Shown here piece by piece: positions 25,883-34,607 of a stretch of DNA of 64,000 nucleotides (the first letter of the stretch is position 1; every line of letters begins with the position of its first letter). This DNA comes from JBBIMS01 sp964531645 (GTDB lineage Bacteria; Acidobacteriota; Aminicenantia; JBFLYD01; JBBIMS01), in the NCBI GenBank assembly GCA_964531645.1, contig CAZHEF010000006.1, positions 1 through 64,000 on the forward strand. Direction: 5' to 3'. Below the pieces are notes generated by a model. The model had not been told where the DNA came from. It saw only the letters and a program-made list of their open reading frames with translations, and did no database searches. The translations under genes and the position numbers were made by a program.

Positions 25883-27735
25883 TATCCATTTTCCTTTATT
25901 TCAACTTCTGAAATATTCCCTTCAATTTTTACTTCCTTAGTTTCAAGATCTATGAGAATTTTCCTTCCTCTCATCTTACCTCTTTTTTCATCCTTTATAG
26001 AAGGATTCCCATCAAAAATTGCCTTTTTATTCTTTAAATCAAGATAAAATTTATCACCCTCTCCCTCTATCTCTTTAGAGCTGAATTCAACACCTGATTC
26101 TCCTTCAATGAAATTTAATTCACCCTCTTTATCGAATCCGATTTTGATTAAACCCCCCTTTATGGAATACTCCTTTGTGCTCAATTTTGAGTTCCCAGAT
26201 AGAACCATGAGATTCTTTTCCTTTGAGTATTTAGCCGAATTGCAGATTCCTGAAATTGTTTCATCTTTTGACAGAAAAAGGAATTGTGTTTGTTTATTTG
26301 TTGAGAAGGATTCTTTTTTCCTTTCAAAAAGCAAATCCTGACTTTTCAGGAACTGCTCTCCCTGTTCAAGGGATGCATTCCCCTTAAGATTTATTATCTC
26401 TTCGTTTTCATCCCAGAAGATCGATTCTCCTCTTGCAAAAATTTTTCTTTCGTTTTTGAAAAAGGGAACAGATGCAGAAAAGACCTTTTGTCCCAGGAAG
26501 GCTCTTACATTCCCTGTTCCTTTCATTATTTTCTTTTCTGAGTCGTATTCAATTCTATCTGCAAAAACCATCTCCTCATTCCTTTTCACAGATGGCCTCT
26601 TCCTTTCAAGAAGAATTATATTCTTGTTTTTTGAAAAATTTCCGCATTCAAAACTTACATTTCCTTGATATTTTACCTCTCCTTCTCCTTTGATGATTTC
26701 CCACTCTTTGCGCTCCTCATTAGGTTTTCCATAAGTGTTTTTTGCTTCCATCCTCAGGTCTGAGTCGATAAAGAAAAAATTCCCTTCCGCCTTTGCCTCC
26801 TTCAGCCCCTTTCCTCTTTCATAAACAATATTTATGAGCTGAGCACCCAGGCTTCCTATTTCTCCTTTGATTTTTGCAGGAAACTCAAGTTTGCATCTAT
26901 TTTCAACTTTAATGTTAAAATGATTTTCCTCTCTTTTGACTTCAAAGCGTTCGCATCTTAGAACTTTGTTCCCTTCTCTTCCAAGAATTTCTGCAACTCC
27001 TTTGCCTTCTTCTTTTCCAGAATAAATAATTTCTGGATTTCCATCCCCTATGAAATAAACAATTTTACCTTCAGAAAAGATGAAATATACCTTTTCAGAT
27101 TTTAAATCATATTTCTCACTTTTTATTAAACAGTTTCCCTCCATAAGGATTGAATTTTCATTGTAGGAAAGAGTTGTTTTATCTGCAGATAGATTAAAAT
27201 TTTCTTCCTTTTTAAAATCTCCTTTAAAATTGTGAGCGGTAATTGTTTTTTTATTTAAATCATAAATGAAATTATCAGCTTCCCCATTCCCATATTTATG
27301 CTCAAATTTTGAAGGGGAGTAACTTTTTATTGTCCCTTCTAAAGTATAAATTAACTCCTTAGATTTAATCTTTAAATCTTCAACTGAAACTTCTGAATTG
27401 TTAATTGCAACAAAAGTCATATCCTTTTCATAGATACCACTGTCTCCTTTAACAACTATATCCTTTCCTTCAGCTTTCCCGAATATTTTTATCTTTATAT
27501 CTCCATTGAGATGGAATCTTCCCAATTTGTCAGGATAATGTCTCTTGGCATATAATTCGAAAATTTCCTTTTTGCCATCTGTCTGAACGAGATGAAGCTC
27601 GCTCTGTCCCTCTGATAAAGTAGTATCTTCTTTTACATTTATCTTTGTCTTTTTTGAGAATAGTATTAAAATTACAATAAAAGATGTAAGAAGGATGGAA
27701 AGAGCTATAAGCTTCCTAATTTTATCCCGTTTCAT
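25882..27735 (-). CDS. LptC/LptA (OstA-like) LPS transport protein, large form
   Basis: 617 residues, about three times the size of E. coli LptC or LptA. An N-terminal membrane anchor (residues 8-27) is followed by an LptC-like domain (LVQTDGKKEIFELYAKRHYP). The rest is a long series of OstA-like beta-taco strands with a repeating G-x-x-x-Y/F-x-x pattern (MRMEAKNTYG, MKGTGNVRAFLGQ, INLKGNASLEQG). Such a protein could span the periplasm as a fused LptC-LptA bridge. It overlaps lptB by one base and the recJ start by 14. Fusion of the two functions is inference; separate lptA is not seen next to it. Confidence 0.78.
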   Translation of the reverse strand: MKRDKIRKLIALSILLTSFIVILILFSKKTKINVKEDTTLSEGQSELHLVQTDGKKEIFELYAKRHYPDKLGRFHLNGDIKIKIFGKAEGKDIVVKGDSGIYEKDMTFVAINNSEVSVEDLKIKSKELIYTLEGTIKSYSPSKFEHKYGNGEADNFIYDLNKKTITAHNFKGDFKKEENFNLSADKTTLSYNENSILMEGNCLIKSEKYDLKSEKVYFIFSEGKIVYFIGDGNPEIIYSGKEEGKGVAEILGREGNKVLRCERFEVKREENHFNIKVENRCKLEFPAKIKGEIGSLGAQLINIVYERGKGLKEAKAEGNFFFIDSDLRMEAKNTYGKPNEERKEWEIIKGEGEVKYQGNVSFECGNFSKNKNIILLERKRPSVKRNEEMVFADRIEYDSEKKIMKGTGNVRAFLGQKVFSASVPFFKNERKIFARGESIFWDENEEIINLKGNASLEQGEQFLKSQDLLFERKKESFSTNKQTQFLFLSKDETISGICNSAKYSKEKNLMVLSGNSKLSTKEYSIKGGLIKIGFDKEGELNFIEGESGVEFSSKEIEGEGDKFYLDLKNKKAIFDGNPSIKDEKRGKMRGRKILIDLETKEVKIEGNISEVEIKENG

Positions 27736-29428
27736 TTTTAAAATCTATTATGTTTAAAAGTGGGAATGCTTCGCCAATGAAATTCTCTCTTTCAACATGG
27801 TATGCTATGGAAAGATTATTCCCTTCTTTCAGAAAATCCAGATTCAGCTCTTTCTCATTATAATCCCATATAACACCCCTTGCCACGACTCCATTTTGAG
27901 AAAAACTGAGCTGTATTTTATTTTCCTTTACGAACTCAGGAGTTCTTTCAATCCTTACATTCTTAGATGCAAATACCGGTCTCGGATTTCCTATACCAAA
28001 AGGTGGAAACTCGTCCTCTAAGATGTCAAGGAATCTTTTATCAATTTCATTGAGAGAAATAAATGAATCAATTTTTATCGTTCTTGCAAAATCCTCTTCA
28101 GTAAGAACTTTTTCAGCATAGCTCTCAAGACGGGACTTCAACTCATCAATTTTATCTCTTCTTATGACAAAGCCGGAGGCTATTTTATGCCCTCCCCAAC
28201 TTTCAAAAAGTTCAGCTACTGTGCCTAAAGCAGACGCAAGATGGAAGGATTCTATTGATCTTCCTGAACCATAGCCCATTTCATCTTCAACAGAAATGAG
28301 TAAGGAAGGTCTTCTGAATTTCTCAACAAGTTTAGAAGCAACAACACCAATCACACCTCTATGCCATCCTTCTTTGAAAAGGAGAAGGATCTTGGGAATT
28401 TTTTCCTTTGGAATAAGAGAGAGGGATTCTCTGAGTATCTCTTCCTCTATTTTCTGTCTTTCAACATTAAGTGCATCAAGTTCTTCAGCAAGCTTTCTAC
28501 ATTTATCAGGATCCTCTGATATAAATAGCTCCACTGCCCTCGAAGCAGATGATAGTCTTCCAGAGGCATTAAGTCTTGGGCCCACTCTGAAGGAAATGTC
28601 ACTTGCAGAAACCTTTTTTTCTAAAAGACCACTTATCTCAAGAAGAGACCTTAAACCCCTGTTCAAAGGATTTTTTAATTCCTCAAGGCCAATCTTTACA
28701 AATACTCTGTTTTCTCCTCTTATTTCTGCAAGGTCCGCAATGGTCCCTATTGCAACAAGCATCAGATACCGGGGTATAAACTTTTCCTTTTTGATTTTCT
28801 CAAGAATTGCCTGGACGAGTTTAAAGGCAACTCCAACTCCAGCAAGTCCTTTAAAGGGATAGGAGCAATCATTTCTGAGGGGGTTCAGAACAGCAAATGC
28901 AGATGGTATTCCTGAAGGGTCAGGAAGGTGATGATCTGTAACTATTACATCAATTCCTTTCATCTTTGCGAACTCAACAAAATCAAATCCCTTTACACCC
29001 GTGTCAACAGTAATTACGAGCCTTGCACCCGTCTCCTCCACTTTTTCAGCATGCTCTCTTTTAATTCCATAACCCTCTTTAATTCTTTCAGGTATATAAA
29101 AATCAACATTCCCTCCCAGTGATGAGATCAACTTCAAGAGAATCACTGTTCCTGTGATTCCATCAACATCATAGTCTCCAAATATAAGAATCTTCTCCTT
29201 CCTTTCAATTGCTTTGAAGACTCTCTCCACAGCTTTTTCCATATCTAAAAGAAGATTGGGGTGGTAAAGGTCCATTATTGAAGGGTGCAAAAAACTTTTT
29301 ATTTGCTCTGCATTTTTCAGACCTCTTCTCAAAAGTGATAGAAACAATGGGTCTGGAATGTTAAGGTTTTTAAAAGATTCATCCAAAAGATATTCCTTAT
29401 CATCGAAAATCCACTTTATATTTCCCAT
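27722..29428 (-). CDS. recJ: Single-stranded-DNA exonuclease RecJ
   Basis: 568 residues. DHH-family metal ligands are visible in LIFGDYDVDGITG, VTVDTG and VTDHHLPD, and the DHHA1 domain has a segment GGHKIASGF. RecJ digests single-stranded DNA 5'-3' in recombination and mismatch repair. It begins the long operon that continues into lptC/A, lptB, rpoN and the PTS regulators, overlapping the next gene by 14 bases. An AAAGGA Shine-Dalgarno precedes the ATG. Confidence 0.93.
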   Translation of the reverse strand: MGNIKWIFDDKEYLLDESFKNLNIPDPLFLSLLRRGLKNAEQIKSFLHPSIMDLYHPNLLLDMEKAVERVFKAIERKEKILIFGDYDVDGITGTVILLKLISSLGGNVDFYIPERIKEGYGIKREHAEKVEETGARLVITVDTGVKGFDFVEFAKMKGIDVIVTDHHLPDPSGIPSAFAVLNPLRNDCSYPFKGLAGVGVAFKLVQAILEKIKKEKFIPRYLMLVAIGTIADLAEIRGENRVFVKIGLEELKNPLNRGLRSLLEISGLLEKKVSASDISFRVGPRLNASGRLSSASRAVELFISEDPDKCRKLAEELDALNVERQKIEEEILRESLSLIPKEKIPKILLLFKEGWHRGVIGVVASKLVEKFRRPSLLISVEDEMGYGSGRSIESFHLASALGTVAELFESWGGHKIASGFVIRRDKIDELKSRLESYAEKVLTEEDFARTIKIDSFISLNEIDKRFLDILEDEFPPFGIGNPRPVFASKNVRIERTPEFVKENKIQLSFSQNGVVARGVIWDYNEKELNLDFLKEGNNLSIAYHVERENFIGEAFPLLNIIDFKNETG

Positions 29429-29446
29429 AAAAATCCTTTAAAGAAA

Positions 29447-29475
29447 AGAATAGCATAGAGGTTCAGGAACATCAA
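29447..29475 (-). promoter_or_regulatory. Promoter of the recJ-lpt-rpoN-PTS operon (TTGATG-N17-TATTCT)
   Basis: Minus-strand TTGATG at 29470-29475, 17-bp spacer, then an extended -10 (TGC-TATTCT, -10 at 29447-29452). The leader is short and carries AAAGGA. The overlapping gene ends downstream suggest that this promoter could serve all 12 genes to 18490. Confidence 0.5.
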
Positions 29476-29511
29476 TATTATTTTAGGCGAAAAATGTAAG
29501 GGCGAGAAAAG

Positions 29512-29530
29512 TTCTGGTCTTGACCCAGAA
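29512..29530. other. Short perfect inverted repeat upstream of recJ
   Basis: TTCTGG and CCAGAA arms with a 7-base spacer, about 40 bases upstream of the recJ -35. It could be an operator or a weak hairpin. No T-run follows directly. Confidence 0.35.
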
Positions 29531-29576
29531 TTTACGGCTACAGCATACAGATAGTTAAAAAAATATCTCTTTGCCT

Positions 29577-29602
29577 GAGAAAGCTGTCAGCAGGGAGCTT
29601 TC
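29577..29602 (-). terminator. Possible terminator after the adenosine-specific kinase gene
   Basis: On the minus strand a hairpin with arms GAAAGCT and AGCTTTC, extended by CTGA/TCAG around a bulge, lies just after the stop codon. A run of T follows only about 15 bases later, so it is not a textbook terminator. Confidence 0.35.
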
Positions 29603-29606
29603 AGTT

Positions 29607-30089
29607 TTAAAATTTATATCCAATTTTTCTAAGAAATTCCTTTCTTTTCTTTATATCCTCCTCACTTTCAATACCCTTTGTCTTTAAACCATCAATTACT
29701 CCAAGGATTCCTCTCCCGCTCTCTGTCTCTGCAATTATTACCTCTACGGGATTTGCAGTGGCGCAGAAGATTCTACAAACCTCCGGCACATTCTTTATAG
29801 CGTTTAGAATATTTATTGGATAGCCATTTTCCATAAAGATTATAAAAGAATGTCCTGCTGAAAGATTAAGAGCATTCCTCTTTGCAATTTCAATAAGTTT
29901 ATCATCAGTTCCAGAGTAACGAACAAGAGCTGGACCAGATGACTCGCAAAAAGCAAGACCGAATTTGAGGTGGGGAGCAGTTGTAACAATTGTCTCATGA
30001 ATATCCTCTACAGTCTTTATGAAATGAGCCTGTCCTAAAATAAAATTCATGTCGTCGGGCTTTTCAATCTTAACAATTTTAATTTCCAT
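29607..30089 (-). CDS. Adenosine-specific kinase family protein (PF04008 type)
   Basis: 160 residues, full length for the family. Diagnostic stretches are GLAFCESSGPALVRYSGTDD, ALNLSAGHSFIIFM, INILNAIKNVPEVC and IIAETESGRGILGVIDG, which match the archaeal and bacterial adenosine-specific kinase family known from structural work. The name rests on nucleotide binding in archaeal members; the physiological role in bacteria is not settled. AGGAGG lies at the right distance before the ATG. It is transcribed alone, away from secA. Confidence 0.85.
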   Translation of the reverse strand: MEIKIVKIEKPDDMNFILGQAHFIKTVEDIHETIVTTAPHLKFGLAFCESSGPALVRYSGTDDKLIEIAKRNALNLSAGHSFIIFMENGYPINILNAIKNVPEVCRIFCATANPVEVIIAETESGRGILGVIDGLKTKGIESEEDIKKRKEFLRKIGYKF

Positions 30090-30192
30090 ACTTACCTCCT
30101 GAAAAATTTAAAATTAGAAAGAGTGAAAAGTAGAGATTTAATATCTTACGAGAATCGACTTTTAAATTTTGCATTTTGACTTACCTTTTTAA

Positions 30193-30221
30193 TATTTACT
30201 AAGCTTGCTCAATGATGTCAA
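30193..30221 (-). promoter_or_regulatory. Promoter of the adenosine-specific kinase gene (TTGACA-N17-TAAATA)
   Basis: Minus-strand TTGACA at 30216-30221 and TAAATA at 30193-30198, spacer 17. It implies a leader of about 95 bases, long for this window, with no structure I can name. Confidence 0.45.
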
Positions 30222-30346
30222 GTTTTCCGCTCTATCTGGTTAAGAGATATAAAACGAAAAGCATTTTTGAATTTTCACCTGATAACGATAATTAATGCTT
30301 TTCCTTTTTGTCTTTATTTGTAAGTTCTGCTTTTTTTCTACTTTAA

Positions 30347-30375
30347 TTGACAGTTTCTTCATTTTCTGATAAAAA
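30347..30375 (+). promoter_or_regulatory. Promoter of secA (TTGACA-N17-TAAAAA, extended -10), leaderless
   Basis: TTGACA at 30347-30352, 17-bp spacer ending TGA (extended -10), TAAAAA at 30370-30375. The ATG at 30385 follows nine bases later with no Shine-Dalgarno, so the transcript should begin about two or three bases before the start codon. Confidence 0.65.
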
Positions 30376-30384
30376 TAAAATCAA

Positions 30385-32985
30385 ATGATTAAAAAGATAA
30401 TTGAAGGAATCATTGGAACAAAAAATGAAAGAGAGTTAAAGAAACTTCAGCCCGTTGTAAACGCAATAAATGAGCTTGAACCAAGGATATCCAAACTATC
30501 AGATGCTGAGCTGAAGGTAAAAACTACTGAATTCAAAGAAAAACTTGCCCGGGGAGCAACTCTTGATGACCTTCTGATTGAAGCCTTTGCTGTAGTCAGG
30601 GAAACTGCAAAAAGAACCCTTGGAATGAGGCATTTTGATGTTCAGCTGATGGGAGGGATTGTACTCCACCACGGGAAAATAGCTGAGATGAAGACAGGTG
30701 AAGGGAAGACCCTTGTTGCAACCCTTCCTGCCTATCTAAATGCTCTTACAGGAGAGGGGGTCCACATTGTAACAGTCAATGACTATCTTGCAAGAAGGGA
30801 TACAGAGTGGATGGGTCCGATATACAGATTCCTCGGTCTCACTGTTGGAACAATACAGCATGGAATGTCTGATGAGGAGAGGAAAGGAGCTTACCTTTGC
30901 GATATAACCTATGGGACAAACAACGAATTTGGATTCGATTATCTTCGAGATAATATGAAATTCAGGCTTGAGGATATAGTCCAGAGAGGGCACAATTACG
31001 CCATAGTAGATGAGGTGGATTCAATATTGATTGATGAAGCAAGAACTCCTCTTATAATTTCAGGTCCTTCGGAGGAAAGCACCTCAATTTATTATCAGAT
31101 TGATGACCTTGTAAGAAGGATGAAAAAGGATGATGATTACCAGATAGATGAAAAAGCGAAAACAGCAGTTCTAACCGAGAAAGGGGTTGAAAAAGCTGAA
31201 AAATATCTCGGTGCATCCAATCTTTTTGATCTTTCCAATCAACATCTTGTTCATCATATTTATCAGGCTTTAAAAGCACATAATTTCTTCAAGAGAGATG
31301 TGGATTATCTGGTAAAAGATGGGAAAGTAATAATTGTTGATGAGTTCACAGGAAGGTTGATGCCTGGAAGGAGATGGTCTGATGGACTTCATCAGTCAAT
31401 AGAAGCAAAGGAAAGGGTAAGGATTGAGCAGGAATATCAAACTCTTGCAACAATTACATTCCAGAACTTTTTTAAACTCTATAAAAAACTTGCAGGAATG
31501 ACAGGAACCGCAGAAACTGAGTCAGCAGAATTTACAGAGGTTTACGGTCTTGATGTGGTTGTAATCCCCACAAACAGACCTTTGATAAGATATGAATACC
31601 CTGATGTGATTTACAGGACAGAAAAAGAAAAATGGAAGGCTGTTGTAGATGAAATTAAAAAGGAGCATCAAAAAGGAAGGCCCGTACTTGTTGGAACAGT
31701 TTCAATCGAAAAATCAGAGAGACTCTCTTCAATGCTTAAAAAGGAAGGTATAAAGCATGTTGTTTTGAATGCAAAATATCATGAAAAGGAAGCAGAAATT
31801 GTGGCTCAGGCTGGAAGGCTTGGGGCTGTCACAATTGCGACCAATATGGCGGGAAGAGGAACCGATATCCTCCTGGGTGGCAATCCTGAATTTTTAGCGA
31901 AGGAAGAAATGAGAAAAAGGGGTTACAATCCTCATACCAACTGGGATGAGAATCTTTACAAGGAGATTCTTGAGAAGATGAAGGCTCAGGTGAAGGAGGA
32001 ACATAAAAAAGTTGTTGAGCTTCAGGGACTTTACATAATGGGAACAGAGAGGCATGAGGCAAGGAGAATAGACAATCAGTTGAGGGGGAGGGCAGGAAGG
32101 CAGGGAGATCCGGGAGCATCCATGTTCTTCCTCTCCCTGGAAGATGATTTAATGAGAATTTTTGGCTCCGATAGACTTTCTGGATTAATGAGAACTCTTG
32201 GAATGGAGGAGGGTGTTCCCATTCAGCACAAATGGGTTTCAAGGGCAATTGAGAGAGCCCAGAAGCAAGTGGAAGCTCACAACTTCTCAATAAGAAAGCA
32301 CCTCCTTGAGTATGATGATGTTATGAATAAACAGAGAACAGTAATTTACACCATGAGAAGGGAGATTCTTGAAAAGAAGGACATGAAGGATTGGATTCAG
32401 GAAAAGACCAAGGTTCTTCTGGACTGGCATCTTGAAAGGTATTGCAATTCAAAGAGGAGCTCTGAAGATTGGGATATAGAAGGCTTAAAAAAAGCAATCT
32501 TTTATCAGTTCTCCTTTGATATATCCCAGATAAATGGAGATTTCTCAGAAATGAACTTTGAAGAGTTAAGGGAAACTCTTTATGAAAAATTGAAAGAGAT
32601 TTATTTTGAGAAGGAGAAAATTTTGGGTGAGGAGAGAATGAGGGAAATAGAAAGGTATGCTCTTCTGCAGGTAATAGATTATCAGTGGAAAGACCATCTT
32701 CTTGCCATGGACCATTTGAAGGAAGGAATTGGTTTGAGAGGTTATGGGCAGAGAGACCCTCTCATTGAATACAAAAAGGAAAGTTTTGATATGTTCCAGG
32801 ATATGATGGATAGAATAGAAGAGGAGACAATAAGAATTCTCTTCCGCTTCCATCCAGTGGCAGAATACGAAGAGTATCAATTCAGACAAACCAGTATCCC
32901 CAGCCGTCATGTTATGTCAAGGGGAGAAGGAGAGCATAAGATGCAAAAACCGAGGTTTACGATTCCTGGTAAGAGGAAAAGATGA
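30385..32985 (+). CDS. secA: Preprotein translocase ATPase SecA
   Basis: 866 residues. Walker A is in MKTGEGKT, the DEAD-type segment is IVDEVDSILIDEARTPLIIS, and the second nucleotide-binding fold has TNMAGRGTDILLGGNPE. The C-terminal helical scaffold is intact. The usual C-terminal Cys/His zinc motif that binds SecB is missing; the protein ends in a basic tail (FTIPGKRKR). SecA drives unfolded proteins through SecYEG. The N-terminus starts in the canonical way (MIKKIIEGIIGTKNERELKK). It has no Shine-Dalgarno. guaB follows in the same direction after 87 bases. Confidence 0.95.
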   Translation: MIKKIIEGIIGTKNERELKKLQPVVNAINELEPRISKLSDAELKVKTTEFKEKLARGATLDDLLIEAFAVVRETAKRTLGMRHFDVQLMGGIVLHHGKIAEMKTGEGKTLVATLPAYLNALTGEGVHIVTVNDYLARRDTEWMGPIYRFLGLTVGTIQHGMSDEERKGAYLCDITYGTNNEFGFDYLRDNMKFRLEDIVQRGHNYAIVDEVDSILIDEARTPLIISGPSEESTSIYYQIDDLVRRMKKDDDYQIDEKAKTAVLTEKGVEKAEKYLGASNLFDLSNQHLVHHIYQALKAHNFFKRDVDYLVKDGKVIIVDEFTGRLMPGRRWSDGLHQSIEAKERVRIEQEYQTLATITFQNFFKLYKKLAGMTGTAETESAEFTEVYGLDVVVIPTNRPLIRYEYPDVIYRTEKEKWKAVVDEIKKEHQKGRPVLVGTVSIEKSERLSSMLKKEGIKHVVLNAKYHEKEAEIVAQAGRLGAVTIATNMAGRGTDILLGGNPEFLAKEEMRKRGYNPHTNWDENLYKEILEKMKAQVKEEHKKVVELQGLYIMGTERHEARRIDNQLRGRAGRQGDPGASMFFLSLEDDLMRIFGSDRLSGLMRTLGMEEGVPIQHKWVSRAIERAQKQVEAHNFSIRKHLLEYDDVMNKQRTVIYTMRREILEKKDMKDWIQEKTKVLLDWHLERYCNSKRSSEDWDIEGLKKAIFYQFSFDISQINGDFSEMNFEELRETLYEKLKEIYFEKEKILGEERMREIERYALLQVIDYQWKDHLLAMDHLKEGIGLRGYGQRDPLIEYKKESFDMFQDMMDRIEEETIRILFRFHPVAEYEEYQFRQTSIPSRHVMSRGEGEHKMQKPRFTIPGKRKR

Positions 32986-32996
32986 AACAGAAAGGC

Positions 32997-33057
32997 AAAA
33001 GTCAAAAGGCAAAAGTCAAAATTCCTTTTAACTTTTTACTTTTCCCTTTTAACTTTT
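32997..33057 (+). repeat. Heptad-repeat hairpin between secA and guaB
   Basis: Left arm 32997-33021 is made of 7-base units (AAAAGTC, AAAAGGC, AAAAGTC, AAAA). The right arm 33033-33057 is its reverse complement except at three positions exactly seven bases apart, giving 22 of 25 matches and an 11-base loop. It could form a long hairpin just before the guaB ribosome-binding site (about 33060-33069). Confidence 0.6.
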
Positions 33058-33072
33058 CTAAGGAGGAGGCAA

Positions 33073-34536
33073 ATGCTTGAGTTTCCAATAAAAGAAGCTT
33101 TGACCTTTGAAGATGTTCTTGTGGAACCTGCAAGGACAAAAATCCTCCCGTCCGAAACCGATGTTTCTACATTTCTAACAAAGAAGATCAGATTGAATAT
33201 TCCAGTTATAAGCTCCCCTATGGATACAGTCACTGAAAGTAAAATGGCAATAGCCATGGCTCAAATCGGCGGTATCGGTGTAATCCATAGAAATATAAAC
33301 ATAGAGGAACAGGTGGAGGAAGTTGCAAAGGTAAAAAGATATGAGAGTGGTATGATTGTTGATCCGATAACCCTTGGTCCCCATAACAAGATTTACGAAG
33401 CTCTTGAAATAATGAAAAAACATAGAATTTCAGGACTTCCAATCACTGAAAATGGAAAACTTGTAGGGATTCTAACCAACAGAGATTTGAGATTTGAAAC
33501 AAGAACTGACCTCGAAATAAGGGAAGTTATGACAAAGGCAGAGAAGCTTATAACTGCAAGGGTTGGGATTGCAATGGAGAATGCGATTAAAATTCTGCAC
33601 GAACACAGGATAGAAAAGCTTCCGGTTGTTGATGAGAATTTCAATCTAAAAGGACTTATAACAGTAAAGGACATTTTAAAGAAAATTTCTTATCCCAATG
33701 CCACAAAGGACTCAATGGGAAGATTATCTGTTGCAGCTGCAATAGGTATTGGAAAGGAGGCGATTGAAAGAGCAAAGGTTCTTGTTAGTGCAGGAGTTGA
33801 TGTATTGGTGATTGACACTGCCCATGGGCACTCGGAAAGGGTGATTGAAACAATTAAAAGATTGAAGAAAGAACTTCCAGAAATTGAATTAATTGCAGGG
33901 AATATTGCCACTTCAGAAGGAGCAAAGGATCTTATAGAGGCAGGAGTTGATGCTATAAAAGTTGGGGTTGGTCCTGGCTCAATTTGCACCACAAGGGTTG
34001 TTACTGGTGTTGGGGTCCCGCAGATCACTGCAATATCTGAAGCCTACAAAGTTGCAAAGAAATATGGAATTTCGGTAATTTCCGATGGAGGAATAAAATA
34101 TTCGGGCGATATAACAAAAGCTATAGTTGCTGGAGCCCATTCTGTAATGATTGGAAACCTTCTTGCTGGAACCGATGAAAGCCCCGGAGAGATAATTCTC
34201 TATCAGGGAAGGTCTTACAAGAGTTACAGGGGGATGGGTTCTATTGGAGCCTTGAAAAAGGGAGCAAGGGACAGGTATGGCATTGAGGGGATGGGAGAAG
34301 CCAAAATTGTTCCCGAGGGAATTGAAGGGAGGGTTCCGTATAGGGGACCAGTCAGTAAAATTGTTGAATTACTGGTTGGTGGTTTAAGAGCTGGAATGGG
34401 ATACGCAGGTTGCAGAACCCTTGAAGAACTAAGGGAAAAGGGAAGATTTATAAAAATAACCAACGCAGGCTTGAGAGAAAGTCATGTTCATGATGTTATC
34501 ATAACAGAAGAAGCTCCAAATTATAGGATGGACTGA
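33073..34536 (+). CDS. guaB: IMP dehydrogenase
   Basis: 487 residues. The barrel carries the active-site loop GPGSICTTR with the catalytic Cys, and the flap segment follows near residues 385-410 (SYRGMGSIGALKKG). Two CBS domains are inserted at about residues 95-210 (MKKHRISGLPITENGKLVGI and LHEHRIEKLPVVDE). It oxidises IMP to XMP, the committed step to GMP. AAGGAGGAGG precedes the ATG. The nearby hairpin could influence its expression. Confidence 0.95.
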   Translation: MLEFPIKEALTFEDVLVEPARTKILPSETDVSTFLTKKIRLNIPVISSPMDTVTESKMAIAMAQIGGIGVIHRNINIEEQVEEVAKVKRYESGMIVDPITLGPHNKIYEALEIMKKHRISGLPITENGKLVGILTNRDLRFETRTDLEIREVMTKAEKLITARVGIAMENAIKILHEHRIEKLPVVDENFNLKGLITVKDILKKISYPNATKDSMGRLSVAAAIGIGKEAIERAKVLVSAGVDVLVIDTAHGHSERVIETIKRLKKELPEIELIAGNIATSEGAKDLIEAGVDAIKVGVGPGSICTTRVVTGVGVPQITAISEAYKVAKKYGISVISDGGIKYSGDITKAIVAGAHSVMIGNLLAGTDESPGEIILYQGRSYKSYRGMGSIGALKKGARDRYGIEGMGEAKIVPEGIEGRVPYRGPVSKIVELLVGGLRAGMGYAGCRTLEELREKGRFIKITNAGLRESHVHDVIITEEAPNYRMD

Positions 34537-34607
34537 GGTGCGTAAAATCATAGACCAAAGCTCAAGAATTCAATGACTAAGTGAACTTTCTATTCCTGCA
34601 CTTGTAT

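Noticed and set aside
29497..29511. Possible fifth copy of the dispersed repeat (GGCGAGAAAAG)
   Set aside because: Only 11 bases match, without the second TCTCGC unit or the CTTGC half.
30090..30384. Possible riboswitch or small RNA between the adenosine-specific kinase and secA
   Set aside because: Both promoters fit in the gap, and I could not find paired stems or a known aptamer core.
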